This document shows positions 50,507-61,700 of a DNA stretch of 64,000 nucleotides, one piece after another (positions within the stretch are counted from its first letter, which is position 1; each line of letters starts with the position of its first letter). The notes below the pieces were generated by a model. It saw only the letters and a program-made list of their open reading frames with translations. It had not been told where the DNA came from and did not search any database. A program made the translations under genes and the position numbers. The stretch is taken from the NCBI GenBank assembly GCA_947184155.2, contig CAMXCT020000388.1, forward strand, positions 194,273 to 258,272. Reading direction: 5' to 3'. Origin of the DNA: Cladocopium goreaui (taxonomy: Eukaryota; Sar; Dinophyceae; Suessiales; Symbiodiniaceae).

Positions 50507-50875
50507 TCAAGACTCAGTATATTTGTTTTGATTGTTTAGTAGCGAAGCCAACACCAACTCCGAAATATTTTGCCCTACATATAGCTGGCGCATGATTTCT
50601 TCTGTGATCGCGCCAGCAAATGCCTGATGCTGAAGACTGTCGGGAAGTGTCAATTGTCTTCTGCATCGCAATTGGTAACATGCTGATGAATCTTGGTTTT
50701 GAACGTCCCTATTATCTACATATTTGTGCGTGGGAAAATTTTGGAGTCTCAATTGGTCGCCCCCTGAGGGCCCAACAGCGGACGCCAAGTCCTTTAGCGA
50801 ACACACATTTCCAGTAAAGTTTGGACCTTTAAACCAAGGCACACAGTTCCAAAGTGCGCCAAATTCGAGACTTTC
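50507..50875 (-). CDS. Possible 3' exon after the MOK-like kinase domain
   Basis: A 369-nt open frame ends in TGA at 50507-50509 and starts after an AG|G acceptor. It lies on the same strand, about 150 bp downstream of the last kinase exon. The 122-residue product (starting ESLEFGALWNC) has no family I recognise. MOK-type kinases carry divergent C-terminal tails, so tail exon is the natural guess, but no homology supports it. A separate small gene or an open frame by chance remains possible. Confidence 0.35.
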   Translation of the reverse strand, partial: ESLEFGALWNCVPWFKGPNFTGNVCSLKDLASAVGPSGGDQLRLQNFPTHKYVDNRDVQNQDSSACYQLRCRRQLTLPDSLQHQAFAGAITEEIMRQLYVGQNISELVLASLLNNQNKYTES

Positions 50876-51026
50876 CTGTTTCATCATCTTGCTTTCATGA
50901 TCCTTGATTTCAAGGTTGTGACAGTTGGATCAACTTGATTCATTGGGAATACGCCACGCTTTCTCAGAAGAGTGGTGCTTGTGCTTCTTCCAGTGCTTGG
51001 TCCATCAAAACGACAAAAAACAATGC

Positions 51027-51072
51027 CCCGCCGGTCCTTTTCTGCTTCTCGGAGTTCTCGAAAGTACGGGTC
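51027..51072 (-). CDS. MOK: MOK-like kinase exon: DPYFRELREAEKDRR, end of kinase domain
   Basis: It matches HPYFQEQRKTEK of human MOK. The acceptor AG|GAC is clear. The 3' boundary is uncertain: I placed it at a GC donor, but the frame stays open further downstream into a Lys/His-rich stretch (HWKKHKHH) that could be tail. Confidence 0.75.
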
Positions 51073-54000
51073 CTTCGAGAACTCTGAGATACCATGCAGA
51101 GTACAGTTGTCCTTTATAGTTGGAACATGTTGGAGCTCGATTCAAAGCACCAGTCCCAACTTCCACTATTCCTGGATTTCGACTGCCTGTCCTTGAGAGC
51201 CTGTCTTGCGAGAATCCGTTCATCGGGGTCATACCTGACACCGTTGAGCCAGGCTTTTGAAACCAAACGAAATTACTTGCTTCCCCAGCAAACTTGGAAT
51301 TTAACAGTGAACATGTGAAAATGAATCAACATGATGATTATCCTCTGGTAATTTAACATAGCTATTGAAAATGGCCATAGAAATAGTGGATTTTCCCATT
51401 AAAAATGGCCATTTTCCATAGCTATGTTAGTTTACCATGATGATTACCCATTCGGAATTATGGGATTTCGAGAAAAATCACATCGGAGGCCCAAGGCCAA
51501 GGCCTGACCAGTTTCTTCATGAGCTCCACAAGTTCCGGCTCTGCATGAGGGATGAGCCTCTCGATGCCTGTGCCCTGGCATGGCCCAATGGGAAGATGCT
51601 CCGATGTCAAAAGGATGGTGAAATCATATGGAAAGTATGGAATATATTGGAAATTATTGGAATATGACGGAAGTTCGGAAAGGTTGCCGAGTTGTTTTTA
51701 AGTAGCCTTTCACATTTGGGTTTGGATGTATAAATCAGCGTGACTGGGTCCTGGGATGTCATGGGCTTGTGGGACTATGAGAGATTTTATCAAAGCACTT
51801 CAGGCGACTTCAGGCAAAAAAAAGGTTGGTCAAAAGGCAACAGGGAAGATATTCAAAAACATTTGTCAACAAAATCTCTGAAAGTGGTGTCTGTATCTCC
51901 GTCATCCTCCACACAAATACATCAAACGCATGTGAACCTAATCATGCACAGCCAAAGCAAGGACGGTGGTTTTGAAATGATTTCAGCAAAAATTCTGGCA
52001 GTGGTGGGATGTTTTTGGGGTCTGCTGGTTTTCGATTTCAGCATCACCTAACCATACGTTACAAATCCTATAGGATCTTATAGGTACATCATGGATCATC
52101 ATGGTACATCAAAGGTCTTCCATGGTTAATCACATGAAGTCCGTTGCAATGCACTGCAGCAAATTCCCTACCTTTTTCTCCGGGAAGTTGAAATCCATGT
52201 GGGAGGCCTTGCGGGATGACCGGCACCAAACCCCAAAACATGTGTGATACGTCAAACAGAAAAACATGAAAAACAAAAGTATCAATCCTCTGAACCCTGC
52301 TGCGCAGCTATTCCATCTCCAAACAGAGGTATAATATGGTATAATATGGTATAATCGGTATAATGATCATGTTGTCAATGACATTTTTGCCAAGTTCTGT
52401 TTCGCTTTGAACATTTTTTTCCCCAAAACCAACAAACCCTGGGCTCTCCAGCGTTCCGCCGAAACTTGCGGGCCAGCAGCTCTGCTGCTGGAGTCCCCAA
52501 CACCTCAAGATCTCGAGATCGCCCAGCTGTCAAAACATAGGATGTCTAATGGGATGCTGACATGTTTTTATAGGATGTTTAATGAGATGCTGACATATGT
52601 TATGCAATTTCAAGTATATCTATTTGAGACGTAAACAGGATGTTCACTGGATCTATTTTTTTCCCCCACATCTTTGTGTGGGGTTCTTGTTTTTGATTCT
52701 GTATCCCGCCGCTCCTCCGCCTCCTCCTCCGCCGCCTCCTCCCACACATCTTTGTCAACCACCATCTTTCACACACAATCTTTCACACACATCTTTGTCA
52801 ACCACCATCTTTCACACGCATATCTTTCACGCACATCTTTGTCAGCCCACATCTTTGTCGACCTCCAACTCTGTCTTGTCACACACCATCTTTCACACAC
52901 AACCATTTGTCACACACATCTTTGTCAACCACCATCTTTCACACACATCTTTGATATGTGCCTTGGTTTCGCGTCGCAGGCGTGGCACTTGGAGACATCC
53001 ACCTTCGTTTTGCGTGGCGGGCGTGGCACTTATGGCACTGGGCTGGTTCTGGTGGCGCGCTTGGACTGGATTACTTGCCGGTGACGCCGCGGCACTTTGC
53101 GTGGCAGGCGTGGCACTTGGCGACATTTGCCTTCGTTTCGCGTGGCGGGCGTGGCACTTGGAGACATCCACCTTCGTTTTGCATGGCAGGCGTGGCACTT
53201 ATGGCACTGGGTTGGCTCTGGTGTCACACACCATCTTTCACAAAACATCTTTCACACACCACTTTGTCACACACCATCTTTCACACACACCATCTTTGAC
53301 ACATCCTCTTTCAAGACTCTTTCGCACACCATCTTTGTCACACACCATCCTTCACACACAATCTTTCACACACCACTTTGTCACCCACCATCTTTGCCAC
53401 ACCATCTTTCACGCACAACTTTGTCACACACCATCTTTCACACACTATCTTTCACACACCATCTTTGTCACACACCATCTTTCACACACCATCTTTGTCA
53501 CACACACCATCTTTCACACACCATTTTTCACACACCGTCTTTGTCACACACCATCTTTCACACACAATCTTTCACACAACATCTTTCACACCCAACTTTG
53601 TCACACGCCATCTTTGACACACCATCTTTCACACACAACTTTGTCACTCCATCTTTCGCCACAACATCTTTCACACACCACTTTGTCACACACTATCTTC
53701 CACACACACCCTCTTTCACACACCATCTTTGTCACCCACCATCTTTCACACACCATCTTTCACACTCAACTTTGTCACGCACAATCTTTGACACACCATC
53801 TTTCACACACCACTTTGTCACCCACCATCTTTGACACACCATCTTTCACTCACAACATTGTCACACACCATCTTTGACCCTCAACTTTGTCACACACCAT
53901 CTTTCACACACCATCTTTCACACACCACTTTCTCACCCACCATCTTTGACACATCCTCTTTCACACCACTTTGTCACACACCACTTTGACACACCATCTT

Positions 54001-57000
54001 TCTCACACCACTTTGTCGCCCACCATCTTTTGACACACCATCTTTCACACACAATTTTGTCACACACCATCTTTGACCCTCAACTTTGTCACACACCATC
54101 TTTCACACACCATCTTTCAGACACCACTTTGTCACCCTCCATCTTTGACACACCATCTTTCACACACCATCACAGACCATCTTTCACACACCATCTTTCA
54201 CACACCATCACAGACCATCTTTCACCACATCATCCTTCACACGCTACTTTGTCACACACCATCTTTCACACACCACTTTGTCTCACACCATCTTTCACCA
54301 CACCATCCTTCACACACCACTTTGTCACACGCCATCTTTCACCACACCATCTTTCACACACAACTTTGTCGCACACCATCTTTCACCACACCATCTTTCA
54401 CACACAACTTTGTCACACACGATCTTTCGCCACACCATCTTTCACACACCACTTTGTCACACACCATCTTTCACACACAACTTTGTCAAACTCTCTCTCT
54501 CTTTCAAACACAACTTTCACACACACCATCTTTCACACAAAACTTGGTCACACAAACCATCTTTCTTTGTCACACACCATCTTTCACATACAACTTTGTC
54601 ACACACAACTTTGTTTTACTTCTGGATCCTTCAAAACTTTTTTTGGTCTTTCCTTCCTTCCCCGTCCCCGCTACAACATTTGGTGCTCATTATTGGAAGA
54701 AGTTGCCTTGATGGCCATTGAACATTGGGATGTGAATTGCTATCAATAGATATCTAAACAAGAAATGATTCTGACTGGCGCAAACCATAGCAAGCAAATG
54801 TGCGTGTGTCACGATATGCCACTGGATGTCGGATGTACGGTCGCCGTGTTCATTCCGACTGTTGTTGGAGTCTCAGATCATAACATTGTGGATTTTCTGA
54901 ATCTGGTCCTCAGCGTGTCGAGCCATGTCAAAACATGGGCAGAAAGGTTGCGGGCAGAAACAATAATACTTCGAAACTCTGTTTAGCCAACGTTCAGAAT
55001 GTTTGCCTTATGGGAATGGATTGTGGATATCCCGGGTCGGTAGCTTCAATTAGCTTAAAGCCAAGTACGGAGTATACCGCTGAGACTGTGGCCATCTCAT
55101 TCTGGCCAGGAAAGAGTGGAAAGAGAGCCACGATTTCAAAGCAAACACCTCGGATTCGAAGAGTCCGGGGGGAAAATATGGTAAAATGATGTAAAATGGG
55201 TTCAGTTGATTCAAAATCCATTCAGAATGGGTTGCACAACATACCCCAACCAATTCCCAACCCAAAGAAAATAAAGAAACTCGATAAGGCTCCGCCGAGG
55301 CAGAGGCATCCAGCAGCGAAAAGGTCCATCTTGAAGTTGTAATAGCCATCCTGGGACCAGTGACCACTGATGACTTGGCATCTTGTGCCCCTACCCTCAC
55401 CATACCCCAAGAAAATCCAAGAAAAGCATAGGCACAATGAATGATGAAGGCCAGGAATTGGTAGAAATCGATCATATCAATCATCCGCGCTGATGTCAGT
55501 CGCACACCGTGGTCAATACTTCCCATCACTGCGGTTGAGCCACGGTCAACAAGCACTCGGGAGCTCGATACCACCTGTGCCGCGGTCATGTCATGCATGA
55601 ACCACACGCTGCTGATAATGACGGAGAGACATTCCAGTTGCTAGGTTTGAGCCACATTTACTCACTTCAAACTGAAACAAGGCCACCAAGAAGGTCAAGT
55701 CTTGACATTTCCAGGCTGCAAATCCACCTGGTTGAGATGTATTCAGTAAACCTCAGCTGAATCATCCAGGTGAGACAAGAATCTAAGAATGGAGAAACGC
55801 ACAGTCTCATACAATTTCCCAACCTTTTGTGCATTCGTCTCTGCCCAACGACAATTCGATCTATATTGGGTTTGACAAACATTGTATCTCCATGTAATCT
55901 CATCTCCAAAACTTGGATCAGTACTAAGATTCGGTAGTGCTACAGAGTCACTCCGCCAGTGCAGTCTGTGGTTTCAAGTATTATGTTTCACGTATGTTTC
56001 ACATCTGTCTATATTAGTCCGTATTCATAATGATCAATATGTGAATGTGTATTTTTCTTATCATACTAATGATCTGTAAACACATATATTATATTATGAT
56101 CTATATTATGATCTATAATGATCATAATGGTGTCCCAATGTGTCCCATATGTTTCAGGCTCCCCCACGGCTGGCGGGAGTAAATCCCACGACAGCTGCCA
56201 AGGTCTGCCAACTTGATCTCATCCTCGGGGCAACTTTGACACCACACCCAATTCCATCATATTCCATCTGTATCTGTGAATAGTGAATGGTTGTTGTGTC
56301 ACTATTGTCACTGCATTTCTATAAAAGGATTCTAAATTATAAGAGAGGATGGTCTCTTGACCTACCAACCCTCAAATTGACTTCGGCAGCGTCATGTCTA
56401 TATGCGAAGATTCAACTAGCACATCCCGCACAACTCTTAACAGTCTGAAACATTCTGAAACCAGTAAAATCGAAATCGGGGACTTCCAGGGACATCACAT
56501 GACGACGACGACGACAACGACGGATACGACGGATACGACAAATACGACCAAAACGGTAAAAAAACAAACAACAACAACAACAACAGCAACAACAACAACA
56601 GCAGCAGCAACAACAACAACAACAACCACCCTACTTCTACTCCTACACATACTACTACTACTACTACTCTACTACTCTACTGCTACTACTACTAACCACC
56701 ACCACCACTACCACTACTACACTACTACCACTACTACCACTACCACCACTACCACCACTACCACCACTACCACTACTACCACTACTATCACTACTACCAC
56801 TACTACCACTACTACCACTACTACCACTACTACCACTACTACCACTACTACCACTACTACCACTACTACCACTACTACCACTACTACTACTACTACTACT
56901 CCTACTCCTAGTACTCCTACTCCGACTCCTACTCCTACTCCTACTCCTACTCTCCTACTACTACTACTACTACTTTACTCCTACTACTACTACTACCAAA

Positions 57001-58648
57001 ACTACCACCTCTACTACTATCTACTATCCCCCCCTCCTACTACTACTACTACTGCTGCTACTACTACTACTACTACCACTACCTCCTACTACCTCCTACT
57101 ACCTCCTACTACCTCCTACTACCTCCTACTACCTCCTACTACCTCCTACTACCTCCTACTACCTCCTACTACCTACTACCTCCTACTACCTCCTACTACC
57201 TCCTACTACCTCCTACTACCTCCTACTACCTCCTACTACCTCCTACTACCTCCTACTACCTCCTACTACCCCCTACTACCCCCTACTACCCCCTACTACC
57301 TCCTACTACCTCCTACTACCTCCTACTACCTCCTACTACCTCCTACTACCTCCTACTACCCCCTACTACCTCCTACTACCTCCTACTACCTCCTACTACC
57401 CCCTACTACCTCCTACTACCTCCTACTGCCTCCTACTACCTCCTACTACCTCCTACTATCTCCTACTACCTCCTACTACCTCCTACTACCTCCTACTACC
57501 TCCTACTACTACTACCACCACCACCACCACTAACTACTAACTACTGCCTACTACCACCCTGCCTGCTGCCTACTACCTACTACCTACCTACTACCTACTA
57601 CCTACTACCTGCTACCTGCTACCTGCTACCTCCTACCTCCTACCTGCTACCTGCTACTTGCTACCTACTACCTACTACTCCCTACTACTACCTACTACTA
57701 CCTACTACTACCTACTACTACCTACTACTACCTACTACTACCTACCTACCTTCCTTCCTACCTACCTACCTCCCTACTACCTACCTACTACCTACCTACT
57801 ACCTACCTACTCACTACCTACTAGCTACCTACTAGCTACCTACTAGCTACCTACTAGCTACCTACTAGCTACCTACTAGCTACCTACTAGCTACCTACTA
57901 GCTACCTACTGGCTACCTACTAGCTACCTACTAGCTACCTACTAGCTACCTACTAGCTACCTACTAGCTACCTACTAGCTACCTACTAGCTACCTACTAG
58001 CTACCTACTAGCTACCTACTAGCTACCTACTAGCTACCTAGCTACCTAGCTACCTACCTCCTGCCTACCTCCTACCTACCTACCTACCTGCCTGCCTGCC
58101 TGCCTACCTACCTGCCTTTCTACTACCCACCTCCTACCTACTACTACCTACTACTACCTACTACTACCTACTACTACCTACTACTACCTACTACTACCTA
58201 CTACCTCCTACTACCTCCTACTACCTCCTACTACCTCCTACTACCTCCTACTACCTCCTACTACCTCCTACTACCTACTACTACCTACTACTACCTACTA
58301 CTACCTACTACTACCTACTACTACCTACTAATACGTACTACCTCCTACTACCTACTACCTCCTACTACCTACTACCTCCTACTACCTACTACCTACTACC
58401 TCTTACCTACTACCTACTACCTACTACCTCCTACCTACTACCTCCTACCTACCACCTACTACCACCTACTACCTACTACCTACTACCCACATCTACCCAC
58501 ATCTACCCACATTTACCCACTACCTACTACCTACTACCTACTAACGACTACCGACTACCGACTACCGACTACCTACTACCTACTACTACTCCTATACTCC
58601 TACCTACTCCTGCGCCTACGCCTACGCCTACGCCTCCTACTCCTACTC

Positions 58649-58705
<57 letters not shown>

Positions 58706-61700
58706 ATACCACCACGACGACGACTACTACTACTACCACCACGACGACGACGACTACTACTACTACTACTACGACTACTACTACTTCCAGCAGCCTATGA
58801 TGCTTCTAAGGGCGTCGCAGGTCGGAAAAATTGCAGTGGGCATCCCTCCAAAAAAGGCTAAAAGCAAAGCCAGGGCATATCAAAACCTATCAAAGCCCAG
58901 AGTTGAAATGATTCCTACCTCTTAATCCATCACTGGCTGAGAATCTGCCGGCTTGGGTCGGCTGTCGCAAAATCATCCGCCCAAAATCCATCAAATTTTG
59001 TCTAAAGGCCTCACGGTGAAATCTCTGGGCTTCATACGTCAAGAAGCAGCAGGTTCTCCGGCCTTGGCAGTGCCAAAGCGAGCACCATTACGCGAATCTA
59101 TTGACCCCAGAAAATTTGCGGATTTCTTTTACGTATTTGCATAGATTTGCCATCATTCCATGATGTTACAATAGATCCAATAGATTCAATAGAGCTGGTC
59201 AGCGCCAAGCTGCTTCACATCACGATGGAAAATGCCATTCCGGTGCATGTGATCTAAGGCCTGCCATCTACACAGTGGTGGCCAGGAATCGGCCAGGAAC
59301 AAAAAACATTGGATGGAGCGGCAAAAAAGAATGTGCTAAATGGATTGTAATCCCCGTGGTTTCCTTTGCGCAATGATCCGAAATTTGGGACTCAAAACTC
59401 CAGCCAAATGATCCTAAATGTATCTAAATACGCATAGATGGTATATTTGCAGTGGCTTTTGGGGTCAAAGGATCACTTGGGATGTGGAGTTCTACCTTTA
59501 AGGTTAACTCCATTGGATACACACCTTTAGGGTTAACCCTTAGGGGGGACAAGGGACCGGGGAAAGGGGACAATTGGAACTACTAGAGGTAACAGACACG
59601 ACATCAAACACATTGGACTCCATTGGATACACACCTTTAGAATAATCTTTAGGGGGGGACAGGGGACGGGGGACAGTGGGAACAACAAAAGATAAGAGAC
59701 ACGACATCAAACACCATTGGATACACACCTTTAGGGTTGATCCCTAGGGGGGGACAGGGGCTTGGGGGACAGGGGACCGGGGACAGGAGCTGGAGGCAAG
59801 AGCCACGACATGAAATACATTCGACTCCCTTGGTTACACACCTTTAGGGTTTATCTTGTTGAAATCTTTCTATTGATACTGTAGCCATGTATCTCCAACG
59901 TAGCCCTAAGCGAGCCAAAACGTAGGCCTAAGCGAGGCGCTGACCGGCTTTTGGGTACACCAATGGCTGGGGATATACCACCACATCATTTTTTTTGGCT
60001 TCAAACATCGTCCCGGCAAGAGACTCCAAACAGCGCGGGGGAGTAAAAAGACGATGGGTTGGAATGTTGATGATGATGTTAACTTAACTAATGCTGAAGA
60101 GGATGTTGATGATGATGGTGATGTTGATGATGATGATGGTGGTGATGATGATGAGGATGATGATGATGATGGTGATGATGATGATGGCGAAGATGATGAT
60201 GATGATGATGATGATGGTGATGATGTTGATGATGCTGATGATGATGTTGTTGATGATGATGATGATGATAGTGATGGTGATGGTGATGATGATGATGGTG
60301 ATGATGATGATGCTGATGATGAGAGGAAGATGAGAGGAAGATGAGAGGAAGATGATGACAAGAAGATGATGAGGTTGATGCGGAGGAGGAGGAAGATGAT
60401 GAGGTTGAGGAGGATGATGTTGAGGAGGAAGACCGATCCCAAGACCGGGAAGCACACTTTGTGCGAGCCTGCGCATGCGACATGCGCATGGACATTTCAC
60501 AAGAGCCATTATGTAGGGAAATTTACCCGGGGACATCGTTTTGTGCGAGCCTGCGCAGTCGAAATGCACATGGACAGAGCACAAGAGCCATTTTATATAT
60601 GGGGTTGCGTCAAAATTCGGGTATGGATCGGCCCGCGGTGATCCAGACGTATGGAACGGTCTGGATCACCTGCGTTTTGGTATGGATCGGGGGTATGGAT
60701 CGGCCTGTGGGTTCAGGGTGTGGATCGGGGCTTTATATTTTGACTCACAGCCATATGGAAATTTACAGGAAAAACGACCGGGGACACCTCTGGGGACATC
60801 GTTTTGTGCAAGCCTGCGCAGTGGAAATGCACATCGACACTTCACAACCGCCATTTTGTATGGAAATTTAGAAAGAAAATGCAAAAATACGCCCCGCCCG
60901 CGACCAACAGTTTGTGGGAACCTGCGCAATCGAAATGGACATCGACATTTCACAAGAGCCATTTTGTGTGGAATTTTAGAGGGAAAATGCCAAACGCCCC
61001 GGAGACCACCTCGATTAAACACCGGGCCTTAACACCTACCGTAAGAACCCCTCAGTGTGGCCACACTGTTTGGGAAAAAATTGAAGTACGACATCCTACT
61101 AAGAGAATTGCAGGTTTCCGTTGATGTATTTTTTGGGGATTACAATTATTATTACTAATTGCTACATATAATTTACAGTAACTACATTTAAATATACAAA
61201 CTTTTCAATATACGAAAAGGTACTTTAGACTATCTCCGGGAAGGTTTTCCTTGGCCCGCCGGGCCATTTAAACATACGGAATCCAATTCATTTAAACACA
61301 CGGTCACTACATTTAAATAAACGAACTGGTATGTCATACTACCTCCGGGGCGTCGTGGTCTCGCCCGCCCTCCACATATTTAAATGTCGTTGCCGTATAT
61401 TGATATTAAATTAAGATTAATTACTATAATCTGTTTTCACCAGTAGTCCTGGAGCCATCTTAATTATCTTAATTAACCATTTTATCACATGTTTCACATT
61501 TTTCCATAGTGACAGGTCCTTAAACTTCGTAATTCAACATGAGTCTGAATCAAGCGCCGTCCGGGTCAGCTGGCCCAATTGCCGTGGCCCTGAGCACAGC
61601 TTTCTTCTCGGGGAAAAAAATAACGCTGTTGCACGGCCCAGATAGAAGTCTCATGTCTTGTGCTGCCATCCATTCTTGTCTGGACAGCTCATACTCCCCT

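Noticed and set aside
51437..51667. 76-codon plus-strand frame with good codon composition
   Set aside because: The opposite strand encodes the kinase segment GTGIERLIPHAEPELVELMK; the plus frame is its shadow.
52597..54749. Ser/His/Thr/Phe-rich frames of 200-426 codons
   Set aside because: They are the CACACCATCTTT array in three frames.
54994..55727. A four-exon membrane-protein model with a 32-nt intron
   Set aside because: Recognition of EYISTR, WYRAPECLLT, DGYYNFKMDL and PLFPGQNE showed that different borders and frames are used. The hydrophobic stretches are intronic.
56394..57533. 379-codon Thr/Tyr/Leu-rich frame
   Set aside because: It is the CTA/CCT array read through, inside a kinase intron.
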